Assembly: GCA_963855995.1 (NCBI GenBank)
Contig: OY979717.1
Coordinates: 45,806,044 to 45,870,043, forward strand
Origin: Muricea muricata
Taxonomy: Eukaryota > Cnidaria > Anthozoa > Malacalcyonacea > Plexauridae
DNA: 64,000 nucleotides
Direction of reading: 5' to 3'
Part shown: one piece after another, positions 36,993-47,957 of the stretch
Layout: each line of letters opens with the position of its first letter
Position numbering within the stretch: the stretch's first letter is position 1
Notes under the pieces: generated by a model
Databases searched by the model: none
Told to the model about the DNA's origin: nothing
What the model saw: the letters and a program-made list of their open reading frames with translations, nothing else
Position numbers and translations under genes: made by a program

Positions 36993-38058
36993 AAAAAGAC
37001 ATATCCAAACCCAAAAGCATACATTATAGAAGTCTAACTTGATGAATAAGCGTCCTATATACAACCAAGCAAGGTTATCGAATATTTTTAACGAGACGTA
37101 AATTCGCTTGTTTATGTAATTTTACGGTTGCGCCCTATAACAGTAAAATATTTCCCGAAAAATTTTCCTTGTATTGCACGCAATTCATGTATATGTAATT
37201 CAGTGTAAAACATCGACGTCACAGTGGGATCAAATATATTACTACATCACGATGGATTTGCGATGCATCGCTGAATGCATCGGTCTCGAGTCCTTTTCCG
37301 CGTCAAATCTAGTTTCGTGCGGAGATCCACTTTAGCTCGGGGAAATGAAGTAGCCGAAAATGCCTTTAGTCCGCTGAGCAATGTAACGCGTGCAGGTTGC
37401 GGGTGCTTTCATCGGTGCAGTGTACTGATCTAGATTCAAGGGGCAACGCATCTCATTTACAAATCCAGTGAAGGTTGGACAGCTACTCACAAAGCATCAT
37501 AGGTAACGAACGTCTAATCTAACGTGCGCTCTCATTAAGGCGTTAACTGTTAAGACGTAAACATCTCCCAGGAAAACAAAATGCAGGGTTTTGAATGACA
37601 AGCTAGCGGGTCAAGCTACGATACTTCATCAATACAGTCTAATTACTGTATTGTTGTGATCCACACTGTGATTTTTGCTCTAATTTTCCACGTTTAATGT
37701 TTTCAAAGTTCGATGGGCCAAATTGCTACAACTAGTACAAGTCCAATATTTCAGGTCGGTTTATATTTTAATATTAAGATATATACTTTGATTTCAGAAC
37801 TAGTTTTCTACTTTAATTTGCCTAAATTTATATGAGCAGAGAATATCCACTCTATAAGAAATGTACCACATATTTCCTCTTAAAATGTTGAGTGAAAGAG
37901 TCCCAAACTATTCGAATGTTGGATTATTATGGCTAAACATATCGTGTTTTTTTTAAAACACAAAATTTTAGAAGCTGCACTCAGAAATCCTATTTAGGCA
38001 ATTAGATTCATTCTGAAATGTGACATATATTATTTCATTCTGATCGAAATGGGACCAC
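36993..38058. other. Unassigned sequence
   Basis: No supported gene or repeat. Confidence 0.4.
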
Positions 38059-38200
38059 AGGCGGCCTAGTTCAGTGTGTAGTTTCATATAGAGATCAGTA
38101 GCGAGCGGTAGCGTATTGTTTTACATATATAATATAAAACAATACGCTACCGCTTGCTACTGATCTCTATATGAAACTACACACTGAACTGGGCCGCCTA
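38059..38200. repeat. Near-perfect 142-bp hairpin
   Basis: AGGCGGCCTAGTTCAGTGTG onward through AGCGTATTGTTTTA is mirrored by TAAAACAATACGCTACCGCT onward to ACTGGGCCGCCTA. The arms are about 66 bp with only a few mismatches and a loop of about 10 bp. A short GGCCGCCTGTGGTGC near 35868 may be a relic of a related copy. Confidence 0.9.
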
Positions 38201-38396
38201 TGATGGGACATATATTTTTTGCAAGAAAAATGCAATAGGTGCAAAATTGCTATTAACCACAGTGATGGCATTGAAAGTGATAAAGACCACAGTCAAGCTA
38301 TCTGTTGTAAATCAGTAAACTACACTCAATTTTTGCTTTTTTGATCGGTATTTTTGTCTTAATTCGTCTCCAGTTTTTGAACAAATATATTTCAAA

Positions 38397-38879
38397 ATGT
38401 ACGAAATGTACGAAGTGTTCTTCAAAAGCGCATGTTGCATGTCAACAGCAGCAAGTGCTGAGGAGTCTGAAAAAGAAATGTCGAGTCCTAAAAGAATGCG
38501 AAATGAATCCGACGACGCAACGACAACAATATCCAATGAAAATGTTTCCAGTTCATCAGACGACAGCAAATGTTTCGGAGAGACTGAAGGCTCTAATGAA
38601 GGCAAAAGTTCCGAAGAGATGAACGACTCTCACGAAGATACCGATCCCTCGAGAGTACTAATACACGAGGCTGCAGCGGAACTTCGTACAAAGCACAATG
38701 AACTTGTACAAAGTTTTGAAAATGGTGGATTCGATAAATTTGACGCAAAGAAGCAAGCCTTTTCCAGAGCATCGAAAAGAAATGGGAAATGTTTATTAAA
38801 ATCGCCTGCAATGGATGTTGCAACTGAAAAGGTATCACGTGCATACAAAAATAATGAAAACCAGGGATGCATTCGTTGA
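38397..38879 (+). CDS. Uncharacterised acidic ORF, 160 codons
   Basis: A serine- and acid-rich N-terminal part (SAEESEKEMSSPKRMRNES, SSSSDDSKCFGETEGSNEGK) is followed by a helical stretch (AAAELRTKHNELVQSFENGG). No domain was recognised. It lies about 200 bp upstream of a LINE-like 3' tail, so it could be the remnant of a retroelement ORF or of a captured exon. Confidence 0.3.
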   Translation: MYEMYEVFFKSACCMSTAASAEESEKEMSSPKRMRNESDDATTTISNENVSSSSDDSKCFGETEGSNEGKSSEEMNDSHEDTDPSRVLIHEAAAELRTKHNELVQSFENGGFDKFDAKKQAFSRASKRNGKCLLKSPAMDVATEKVSRAYKNNENQGCIR

Positions 38880-38939
38880 ACATGATAAGTTTGAACATGG
38901 AATGTACATAAGACTGCTGCTCTCTGGAGTCAGGCTTCT

Positions 38940-39142
38940 GTAGGATGTTTTAAACGGGCCTTTTATATAAGGACCTTTCATTAATTTGAATTAATCTATA
39001 AATATTTTGGACATTGTTAGCATATTTTACAACATATAATTATTGCTTACATTTTTTGGGCCATAAGTTTGTCAGTAGTGTCGCTTACTGCTACGTGTTT
39101 ACCCTGTTTAAATAAAGTTTAGCAATCAATCAATCAATTAAT
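38940..39142 (+). repeat. Probable LINE 3' tail with CAAT repeats
   Basis: CTACGTGTTTACCCTGTTTA then AATAAAGTTTAG is followed by CAATCAATCAATCAATTAATG. This is the same kind of end (TTTAAATAAAGTT plus a tetranucleotide tail) as at 33906, but with a different tail repeat. Confidence 0.5.
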
Positions 39143-39385
39143 GTTTCACGCTAATGCGATTATCGAGCGATTGTCAGCTACTAATATTCTAACCTACTAA
39201 TATTGGTTAGAATATTAGTAGTTGACAGTCGTTTAACAGTCGCATTAGCGTGAAACTCCAAGTAGCGAGTTGTAAACATTATTACGATATATATTTATAT
39301 TTATTTATTCATTCAATCAATATCGTAATAATGTTTACAAATCGCTACTGGGAGTTTAACGCTAATGCGATTATCAAGGGTGTAT
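39143..39385. repeat. Double hairpin with shared GCTAATGCGATTATC ends
   Basis: Hairpin 1: GTTTCACGCTAATGCGATTA through CTACTAATATTCTAACC (39143-39194) against GGTTAGAATATTAGTAGTTG through GCATTAGCGTGAAAC (to 39255). Hairpin 2: TAGCGAGTTGTAAACATTAT through ACGATAT against ATATCGTAATAATGTTTACA through CGCTA. The motif GCTAATGCGATTATC recurs at both outer ends in direct orientation (near 39150 and 39362). Confidence 0.75.
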
Positions 39386-39544
39386 CAAAAACATGTCCCA
39401 AATACAAATTCGCTTCCTAAATTGGATAGTTGGAAAATTGCGGATACCAACAGCAACCAACGGCTAATCAGTCTATCTCAGTCAATATCTCAGTCAATTT
39501 TGTTTTCATATGTTCAATTTTGTAAGCAGGGGGCTCAAAATGCT

Positions 39545-39960
39545 TATTTTGAGGTAGCTTGCGTGCTAAAATGCAAAACGAAAAATGATTTTTTTTGCGT
39601 TGCTGGCAAATATGGATTGTTGTTATTAATCTGTAAATATTTTAGAAAAAAATAATGCGTATAGTAAATACCGACGCGCGACCCTTAAAGATTTATTTTT
39701 TCCAACTCGCAATGTTTTAAAAATAAGTAATTGATTTTAACTTTGTCTTTATGTTGAATCATGTGTTCAATTTATGCACGTGCTCACTGTTACTTAAGAT
39801 CAGCAAAATGAAAAGTACTGGAGTTTTACGGGTCGCGCGTTGGTATTTACAACGTATCATTTTTTCTAAATTTTTGCAGGTTAATAAAAACATTCTACAG
39901 TTGCTGGCGGCACGAAAAAAATCATTTCTCATTTGAAATTTTGCGTGCAAGCCACTTGAA
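39545..39960. repeat. Diverged foldback repeat
   Basis: GTAGCTTGCGTGCTAAAATG at about 39554 to CGACGCGCGACCC near 39683 returns inverted from GGGTCGCGCGTTGG (39830) to GCGTGCAAGCCACTT (39958). The arms are about 130 bp with many substitutions. Confidence 0.7.
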
Positions 39961-41208
39961 ATATACAATGATGAGAGTTCATTCTGGATTTTCTTTGGTC
40001 GAGATGTGTGCGTTAACCCATTTCACTTCTCCACCAAATTGCATTCTGCCAATTTTGTCCTGTTTAAGCCCAGCAAGCGAAGCTTCAGCTTGATAATGAA
40101 ATCCTCAGAGATTTTGATACGAATTCACCTATAATTAAAATAGCTTACTTACACGGCGTTTAATTTTTCGGGTATTCGTCATCAAATGAATTAATTAAGA
40201 TGCGTACAGCCGATGTTAGTGGCAACAATTTTTACTGTACTGAGGGTTGTACTAGATGACCAACAAACGCCTCTTTATATTTCATCTGACGAAGACATAA
40301 TTATTCAAATGTGCAGTTCCGGCATTGGAGAAATTTAAACTTCGAACTCTAACAAATGTATCTCAGGGGCGGATCTAGACTTTTTCCTCAGTAGTTTCCA
40401 ATTTTTTTATTGTAACATTAGGGCCCCCCCCCTGGAGGACATTTTCCCGACCCCCACTTAAAACAAAAAGTATTCATTGAAACAACAGTGCTTTAATTGA
40501 AGATAAATCTATACCTTCATTAACAACATTTGCCACACAAGACCATGCAAATATATATTTAATATTACAAATTTATTCCTGTTGAACTACTGTAGTATTG
40601 GAGTAAGTTTGTGATGGACTTGTGTGTTAAATCACTGAATAAGTACAACTGATTTATATCAGAAAAATTCCAAACTTGCCCCTTATTCAATGGAGATTGT
40701 TGACAAATGTTACCAGCATATGAACTGTATACAGTTATCTCTTGGTTTTCGCAACATCCACCACCTCAATACCACAGCCTGCCAAAAGATGAGCAAACTT
40801 CATTGCAGCTACAGAAATATTGATTAACAATATGAACTACATAAAGTTATACCTGACATCTCAGTCAGTTTCTTTTAAAAATCTTTAATAACAGCAACAA
40901 CAAGTAATCTAAAAGATGATACAATGAATAATAAATACATGAAAAATGAACACCATTATAATTAAAGATAATTAAACTTTATTGTGAGTAAAATAAAGAT
41001 TATGTATGTAGCTGTATGGTGTAAAATATATACCTGATATTTCCCTGCTAGACAGCAAGGATCAACAATCAATAGAAGTAAAGAACAGGAAGGAATTCAC
41101 ATAACAACACAGAGTCCATGAGAACAAATGTCAGCAAATAAAGGGAAGCAAATACATGTGTAGCAAATTGATACCAGCTTTTTTGCCTCTGTACTGTTCA
41201 CTGTCAGT

Positions 41209-41545
41209 TTAAGGATTAAAAAATCCATACAGTTCATAACTCACAAGTACTCTAGAAACAGCTAGTGAAATAAGAAAAAGCAATGTATCTAATCTTCCAA
41301 GACATTTGCCATCCTCATTCTTCTGGGGTGTAGGTTGGAATAAATCAATGAGTTCATTGAGATCCAGCTCAATCTCTGCATGAGTGTCCATGAGTGCTAA
41401 TCAATTGAGTCTATCATGGCTCATTGTGTTCCTCAAGAAGTTTTTTAGGTTTCGAAGAGTTGAAATAGATCTTTCACAATTACAACTTAAGGATGAAAAT
41501 GGAATAGTTGCCAATACTTGTAGGACAGCAAAAATATTATAAAAC
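41209..41545 (-). pseudogene. hAT transposase C-terminal dimerisation region
   Basis: The minus strand reads QVLATIPFSSLSCNCERSIS, then TLRNLKNFLRNTMSHDRLN, a stop (TGA), then LALMDTHAEIELDLNELIDL. The S-C-x-C-E-R-S-x-S-x-L motif and the RN(T/S)M..DRL segment mark the hAT C-terminal dimerisation domain. The stop inside and breaks upstream make it non-functional. Confidence 0.8.
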
Positions 41546-41670
41546 ATTCTTTGTCAATGAATTTTATCAAGGCACTACTTAGTCTGTCAGGATACTTCTT
41601 CTTTTTCTTTTTTTTCCTTCCACAATCTATGCCCACAGGATTAATTCTGCTTCTAAGCCAGCTATGTTTG

Positions 41671-42036
41671 TTACTGTATGTCTTGATTGTAGCTCTCACA
41701 AAATTCTCTTACATTATTTTTCCAATCCTGGGGTTGTCCAAGCAAAATTGATGGAATTATTGACAATCCTTTATAGCAAATATGTACTTGAGCTTTAAAT
41801 CTGATGTCAAGTTGTTGAATTGCATGGTCCAAGAACACTCTTGTCAAATTTATCTTGTAATACTGCTTTGGTGCTGCAGCTGGAGCATTGGCCCGACGAA
41901 TTTGTCCGTTAATAATTACCATTAGCATGGTTGGATCACTTTGAATACTCCCCGCTAATTCAGCTGCTTCTGTATATAGTAAATGATGCGCGCAAAATGA
42001 TCGTAACTCCAATGTATCAGAAAAAGCACTAGACAA
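41671..42036 (-). pseudogene. hAT transposase middle fragment
   Basis: The 121-codon frame includes QYYKINLTRVFLDHAIQQLD and IRFKAQ, which match the segment before the dimerisation domain in hAT transposases (R-x-x-x-x-P-x-LDH-x-x-x-x-L-x-x-RF). It stops at SYNQDIQ. The catalytic first half could not be recognised upstream. Confidence 0.6.
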
Positions 42037-42210
42037 GTATTCTTCTCAGTAATATATCGAACGTAGATCGACCAAAATCATTGAAATCACACTTATTATA
42101 ACTAGCGTGTGCTAGCGTTCTGTTTGAAGGGAGTGTAGTAAAACCTGAGTAGAACACATCTAACAAAACAGACGACGCAGGGTGGTAGGCTTGGGTATTT
42201 ATACTTTTCT

Positions 42211-42585
42211 CGGTAGTTTCCTCAGTAGTTTCCGACCAATCAGAGCTCGAGGCTCAGTAGTTTCCAAATGAATCTTGCTGACGCAGTAGTTTCCAAAGGC
42301 AAATCTTGCTGACGCAGTAGTTTCCAATCGCCATATATGGAAACCTCAGTAGTTTCCTAATAGTTTCCTTATAAACGCGAGTGTTTCCCACTGGTTCCCA
42401 GTTTCCCAGCAGGAAAATGCGATGAAAAGCAGCAAAATTTGCGCGAAATTTTTAAAAATTCGTTCAAAAAATGGCCAGAAATACGATATTTGAGAAGAAT
42501 ATTCTGTATTCTATTTATTTTGGTGAAGATTCTTAAACTGACGGTGGTGATTAAACTTTCTCGTCGAAAAATTCTCAGTAGTTTC
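42211..42585. promoter_or_regulatory. Subterminal CAGTAGTTTCC motif cluster
   Basis: CAGTAGTTTCC occurs at 42223, 42255, 42284, 42315, 42347 and 42575, CGGTAGTTTCC at 42211, and one further copy near the other end at 40389. Repeated short subterminal motifs are known as transposase-binding sites in hAT elements such as Ac/Ds. That role here is an inference. The presumed promoter of the minus-strand transposase lies in the same stretch. Confidence 0.6.
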
Positions 42586-43254
42586 CGGAAACTACGGAAA
42601 CTACCCTAGATCCGCCCCTGGTATCTGGCACTACTCCGACCATGAAATAAGATCATGAAACGTCGTCACCTGATACAACTCTCCAGTCCGTACTGCAAAA
42701 ATGTCACCACAAACTTGGATCGAACATTCTCCAAGAAGGGGGCCACTACTTTTTTTTTGTTTCTAATGCTATCAGACTTTAGCTTAACTATGTCGTTACG
42801 TACTGGACATGAAAAATTTTGTTAGGTGTTATTGTTGCTATGGTTACCAAAATGGTCTTCTCGGCTTAAGGGGGTCCACTATTAAAAAAATTTTTTTCTA
42901 GTTTCCAGTTCAATCAGAGTACAGTTCTAATATGTTGTTATGGCTTCCCTGATTTAAAAATACATTGTTGATTGTTTATTGTTGATTGTTGGAGTGCCTT
43001 CTCTGCTTAAATTTGCGCAATTTTGTATGCATGATTTCGAGAGAAATGTGAACGATAGAACTTGAAACAACTTTTTGTTGATTACCCAAGACAATGTCTA
43101 GGGTGTAAACTACAATGGGTACAATTATAGAATACCTGGCCACCTATAGATACATGACTGATTGGCTGCCTGGCTACATGGCTACATTGTAAAATTAAAA
43201 AGGCCCGCATTTAAGGCCCGCATTTAAAAAGGCTCCGCATGGAGAAATTAAAGT

Positions 43255-43330
43255 TAATGAGGGTAAAGGTTAGGGTAATGGTTAGAATTGGAGTAAGGGT
43301 TAGGGTAGGGGAAAGGGTTAGGGTAGCCAC
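43255..43330 (+). repeat. Degenerate TTAGGG-type repeats
   Basis: GGGTAAAGGTTAGGGTAATG, GTTAGAATTGG, then AAGGGTTAGGGTAGGGG and AAAGGGTTAGGGT. These are imperfect copies of the metazoan telomeric hexamer in one orientation. Confidence 0.8.
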
Positions 43331-43470
43331 GTAGCAATGTAGCCACGTAGCCAGATAGCCATGTAGCCACATAGCTATGTAGCCATGTAGCCACTTAGCC
43401 ATGTAGCCACGTAGCCATGTAACCACTTAGCCATTACTTAGCAATGAAGCCACGTAGCGATGGAAGCATG
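43325..43470. repeat. 10-bp minisatellite, GTAGCCACGTAGCCAT type
   Basis: About 14 imperfect copies of a unit alternating GTAGCCAC and GTAGCCAT, immediately after the telomere-like block. It yields hydrophobic WLHGYLA-like frames on the minus strand that are not genes. Confidence 0.9.
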
Positions 43471-43779
43471 TAGCCACGTGGTGATCTACGAAGCTTTTAT
43501 AAACTGGCCAGGTATTACAGAATTACTCCCAACAATGTAAAACGCCTCTAAAATCGAAGATTATATTTTAGAATGTTGAAACTGTCAACTTGAAATTGCA
43601 ATATCTTTTCCAAATTGTAGTTATATTCGTTCATTTTTGTTCATATCGGGCAAAGTTTGCTGAATTTCTCCGTTTATAAATACTTTTTGTGTTTAAAATT
43701 CTGGAAATGTTTAGAGATGTCTACAAGGTTTGAAAATTCATAAATTTGGAATTCTTTACTAGTGGTCCTCCTTAAATTT

Positions 43780-44400
43780 AAGCAATTTTGTACGCCTGAT
43801 TTTGAAAGAATTATAAATGATAGAAACATGAAACAACTTTTTGTTCATTACCAAAGACATTGTCCAGGATTATATCATAACAATGCAAAAAGTACCTCCG
43901 ATATCGACGACTATATTTTTGAGAATTAAAGGTGTGCATTCAATATTTCAAAATCTTTCCTAAATTATAGAAAAGGTCGTTAATTTTTGGTTTATCTCCT
44001 AAGGAAGGGATGTTACCAAATGATTTGAAAGTTTAACATTTGAATATTGAGTATCTGTCCTGTTATTGCGTTTGAATTGTGGAAAATTGGCCTTTTCAAC
44101 AGCCTAAGGAAATAGCCTAATGTTTCTTTTGCATGTATCCTATACAAGACAATGCAACGGAACCATAAAGCACCCGACGAAGTCCATTAAAGGCTCATTA
44201 TGTTAAGGTTACGCTAAAATCACTGTTTTACCCTAACAAGGTATACATTTTGCTCAATTTCTCCGTTTTTAAATATTTTTTGTGTTTCAAATTCTGGAAA
44301 TGTCTAGAGAACGCCGCGAACAATTTCTTCTTCAAAAATTGATAAATTTGGAAATTATTTAGTAGAGTATAAAGTACGAACTATTAACAAAATTTATTTC
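43780..44400. repeat. Diverged second copy of the TTAA-element interior
   Basis: GAAACAACTTTTTGTTCATTA and CAAAGACATTGTCCAGG recur from about 43070, and CTCAATTTCTCCGTTTTTAA and CAAATTCTGGAAATGTCTAG recur from about 43660. The order is the same, so an older related element probably lies next to the first. Confidence 0.65.
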
Positions 44401-44504
44401 TTGGGACTGAGAGAATTTAATGACCATGGAAAAGGTGACTTTTCTTCAAATTTGTTGCCCGGATGTTGTTTTTTCTAGCTGACAATTATTTAACAATTTT
44501 TTAA

Positions 44505-44981
44505 GGTTGTACAGAAAGTAATTCATATGCACTTGGGATGCAACGTTTCTCTATTCTGTGGTCACAAATGTCTGCTTCATCACAACGGCGAGATTACCTC
44601 GAGGCGAGATTACATTTTGTGTACTCCTGGATGCCTACAGACGATGATAGTGATCCATGGTTACAGGTTGATTTTGCAATTACTTTGGATCTTTTGAAGT
44701 TAACAATACAAGGCGCACCAAATGCCGAGCTATTCGTGAAAAGCTTCACAGTTACCTATGCTAATTCAAGCGGGATATTTCAAAACCTTACCAGCGGCAG
44801 TATATTGAAGGTAAAAATTAATCAACAGTTTCATATTATTGGCTATTTTGTTAAAAAAACCCAGATTGGGCGTAATATTGAGGAAATTACAAGTATACGG
44901 ATTCGTTTGTTACCGCAAACATTTTGGTGCGATTACAAAACATTACTCGTCCACATGTATCCAGATTTGTCGTGTTTTTGA
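44505..44981 (+). pseudogene. Isolated discoidin (F5/8 type C) domain exon
   Basis: After an acceptor-like TTTTTTAAG, the frame reads GCTESNSYALGMQ, then SASSQRRDYLEARLHF, YSWMPTDDDSDPWLQVDF and KSFTVTYANSSGIFQ. The N-terminal Cys, the W-x-P..D..PWLQVDF motif and the KSF-x-V-x-Y strand are typical of discoidin domains, which are extracellular and bind carbohydrates or lipids. The C-terminal half (from GSILKVKINQQ) diverges and ends at a stop without a clear closing Cys, so the copy is partial or read into an intron. No neighbouring exons were recognised. Confidence 0.6.
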
Positions 44982-45675
44982 CCGTCCAGGCGTAACCGAA
45001 ATTTGATACTACTCTGGAGTCGCTTATGAGCATGCGTTAGTAGCCATTTTGTAAACCGTTTTCAAACGTTTACAGCTACAATGTGCGTTTTAAATTGAAA
45101 TCTTCGCGTTATATATACATGGGTTGTAGTAGGCTGGTAAACATTTTTGTACGGTGTCCGCTGAGCATTGGAGTCCGCACAAGTGGGAGAAAAATGATAT
45201 TTTGTCTTCTAAATGATTGGTTACTAGTTGTAGTATGGTGGAACCTTACATTAGAACGTGCGAATAAATTCATGCAAGGTAAACTTGCCTATACTGGTGC
45301 AAAAATCTTGTCACAAGAGCTATATTTACATAAGTATATTGTTTTGCTTCATTACTCCACTATAGTGAGTCGCCCTAAACATTAATTCGGTGGCCCTATT
45401 AGCAATTTCTTTGGGGGGAGGTGGAGGGGGGGGGGGACACGAGTCATCGCCATCACTTTTTACACAGGGGCCAGAAATAAATGATTGACTTTCGTTGGAA
45501 TGCTTCGATGCGGTTGCTAGCCGGCGCCACCTTTTGATTGAAGCTATTAGTAAAGCAAGGAACATTGGAACACGGAACAACGGAACAGCAAAGTTTCGGA
45601 ACACTGGAACAGAAAAATTCTTAATTTGGTACAAATTCTTAAATCACTTGTCGGGGGGGGCGGGTTATCCGTCGA
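44982..45675. other. Unassigned sequence with G-runs and a GGAACA repeat
   Basis: A GGGGGGAGGTGGAGGGG-type G-run lies at about 45413-45437. Short GGAACA..GGAACACGGAACAACGGAA repeats lie at about 45558-45610. No supported gene. Confidence 0.5.
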
Positions 45676-45682
45676 ATAATTG

Positions 45683-45903
45683 TTATGTTGCAGGTCGATC
45701 GTAGAACGTGGAGACCAGTACGACGCAGGACACATGGAAATGGATCATCGCAAAAGGTACTTTAACGCTCTAAATTATAAACCATCAAGGATTCTTTATT
45801 CAAAAAATAAGCTTTACGTGTGTGCATATTACATGAAATGTTTTAAAACTCATTTAGATATTGTGATGTATGTCGCATACATTACTACATCACTCCCCCC
45901 TTT
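45683..45903 (-). repeat. Probable 3' LTR and polypurine tract of the level 1 Ty3 element
   Basis: On the minus strand AAAGGGGGGAG (45893-45903) is a polypurine tract. It is followed by TGATGTAGTAATGTATGCGA and about 200 bp ending near CTGCAACATAACA (about 45683). A similar GTAATAATGTATGCG occurs at about 61640-61656, possibly part of the other LTR. Lengths and ends are provisional. Confidence 0.5.
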
Positions 45904-46188
45904 GTTTTTTAAACAAAACTCAACGTCTTTTTACTCTTATGATATAAGATTTGAGGGCACTACATTGCCATATCTATTTATTGGTCGTTGTCCTTTCATA
46001 GATCTTCGTGGTGTCGTCTCATGTTCTTCCAGTTCTAGCTCATGACCCATATGGTTGATTTAATAATCACTTTCTTCTTCAGCACATTTCATTAGTTTGA
46101 AATGAGACATGTTACGCATAATGGTGCGTCTGTCGCTTCTGCTACCACAGTTGGTCATTTTCTCTTGATTGCTGTAAATTTCTCTGGA

Positions 46189-46488
46189 TTAAGCCTTGTT
46201 GACAGTTACTGGCTGGCTTTTGTTGACATATGACATTATCTCCTTTGATGTTGGATGGTTTTGCACGCTTTTTGCATCATAGTACTTTTTATTACTGTTC
46301 TTTCTCTTGTCAATATTCGCTTTCGCTTTCTTATGTTTGTCTATAACCTTCGTCGTCGTTAGCTCAGGCAGAGTCCCATGTATTTTCCGATTGAACAATA
46401 ACTCGCATGAAGAAACTCTCTTTGTAGCGTGCGGTATTGACCGATAGTTTAGCGAGAATCTTTGAAGTTTTTCTCTCCAGTATTTCAA
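46189..46488 (-). pseudogene. Integrase C-terminal fragment of the level 1 Ty3 element
   Basis: The 99-codon frame has REKLQRFSLNYRSIPHATKR, then SSCELLFNRKIHGTLPELT and NSNKKYYDAKSVQNHP. This is the end of a Ty3/gypsy integrase core (F..YRS.PH.T, P.ELLF.R) and its linker. It belongs to the minus-strand element whose gag and protease are at 60571-61575. Confidence 0.8.
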
Positions 46489-46489
46489 T

Positions 46490-47270
46490 TCTATATAATG
46501 TGGCTGTTTTTATCCCTTTTCCTATAGGCCATTACTATAAATTAAAAATTGCTTCTTGTCACCGTTGCGCGTTGATATAAAAATTAATTTTATGTATGGG
46601 AACATCAGCTAACCCACTATCTACTGTATATCTTATTTTTACGCGCCTGTAGCACGTCAAAATAACACAAGCACTGGCTAAACCACGCTGATGTAGGCTG
46701 TCTTCAGCATAAAATTAGTCAGGTAATGTTATTTGCTCGCAGTTTCTTAATTGAAAGTAAAATGTTGAAAACCTCTATAATCAATCTGCGCAAGACTTCT
46801 TTCTATCGTCTTGGCAGGTTAACTACACTACCAGTTACAAAGATGATCGAGATATCGAGATAGTCAGATTTGTTCTTTTGCACGCGGCCAGGTATAGCTT
46901 TAAGTGATCCATGAAAATGCTTCCTGTTTAGTGTCATTACCTTACTGCGGGTGTTTACAAAGGCAGAGCAAAAATACCATTACCAGTAATTTGGAATTTG
47001 ATTAATAAATTAAACTACGTCTGCAGTGCAGTGCATCAAAGTTATCTTATTTCTTCGAAAATGTCATATCTATTTATTAATATTCATTTTGGTCACGATA
47101 TATCCGAGATATTAGTAGTGCAATGCTGGAATGTGTACATACAATCCATACTCCAACACTACATAAGCTGTAGAAAATGAGAGGTGCATGTGCTTACAGT
47201 ATATAGAATATAAAATCCGATAAGATATAATCCGATATAGTTCAGTTTATTTTTCTACTTGGGCGAGAAT
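46490..47270. other. Unassigned sequence within the level 1 Ty3 element
   Basis: By position this should contain RNase H and the start of integrase, but no convincing coding pattern was found. The region is either heavily decayed or replaced by other sequence. Confidence 0.4.
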
Positions 47271-47957
47271 AGTACAAATACCCAGTGGTGATCCGTCAAC
47301 GATCAGTAAACTTCTTTTGGCGGTGTCAAAATAGGCTATTGCAAGGGCTTGGGTCAGTTTCTTCTTAATTTTCTGAAATGCTCTTCGATGACCATTGTTC
47401 CAGTTGAAAATGTGCTTCTTCTTCATGAGTTCTCCAATGAAGGTGGGCTAGATAATTCAAGTAGTTTTCCACGGCTTCATCGTGCAACTTTCTCGTTTTC
47501 CCGTAGATAATCTGCAATATTTTTTACACCCTGAATGTTGCTTAAATTTCGTTGAAGGATATTCTGAAAGATCTGAGATGCACTGTTCGTACCATAGTTC
47601 AACCGTTTATGACGAAATAGACCCTCGTGAGTACAAAATGTGGTAATTTAGCGACTTTTCTCTTGGTGATACGCTTGTTTCAAGTCTGTTTTGGAAAAGT
47701 ATTTTAATTGATACATTCAGTTCGGCTTTGAAATCCGAGAGTGTTGGAATTACGTGTCGTTCACGGTTAATCGCTTTGTTAGCTACTCTCATATCAACGC
47801 AGATCGGTCACAGACCTAGTCTTTGATGATGTCTTCGTCAACCAATCTTTTGAATTCTTTTAATGCATGTTTTCTCAGATGGTATGGTATTCACGTCCGT
47901 GGCTGACTGTCGGGCTTAACTTCTTCATTAATGTGCAATTGACTTGTTAGGTGTTTA
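47270..47957 (-). pseudogene. Reverse transcriptase remnant of the level 1 Ty3 element
   Basis: Frames shift often. Recognisable pieces are IPYHLRKHALKEFKRLVDED, DMRVANKAINRERHVIPTLS, an ITTFCTHEGLFR-like strand and the K-to-RNase-H linker near 47400. These follow the order of Ty3 RT fingers and palm. The catalytic YxDD is replaced by a degraded stretch (IADYL). It abuts the left LTR of the level 2 element at 47958. Confidence 0.7.

Larger units (their letters stand above)
40364..42620 (-). mobile_element. hAT DNA transposon, 2.26 kb, decayed
   Basis: The ends are CAGGGGCGGATCTAG (40364) and CTAGATCCGCCCCTG (42620), perfect inverted 15-mers of typical hAT type. GTATCT lies directly outside both ends (40358-40363 and 42621-42626); hAT elements normally make 8-bp duplications, so two bases may have changed. 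The minus strand encodes a broken hAT transposase. CAGTAGTTTCC repeats cluster near the ends, mostly the 5' end of the transposase side. Confidence 0.9.
42870..43771. mobile_element. TTAA-flanked inverted-repeat element, 0.9 kb
   Basis: Left end GGGGGTCCACTA and right end TAGTGGTCCTCC, each flanked by TTAA (42866-42869 and 43772-43775). TTAA duplications are made by piggyBac and Kolobok superfamilies. The interior repeats diverged sequence found again near 43795-44350 and includes a telomere-like and a minisatellite block. No coding content. Confidence 0.7.

Noticed and set aside
43211-43426. Minus-strand hydrophobic WLHGY repeat frame
   Set aside because: A translation of the GTAGCCAC minisatellite; it looks like a membrane protein only by composition.
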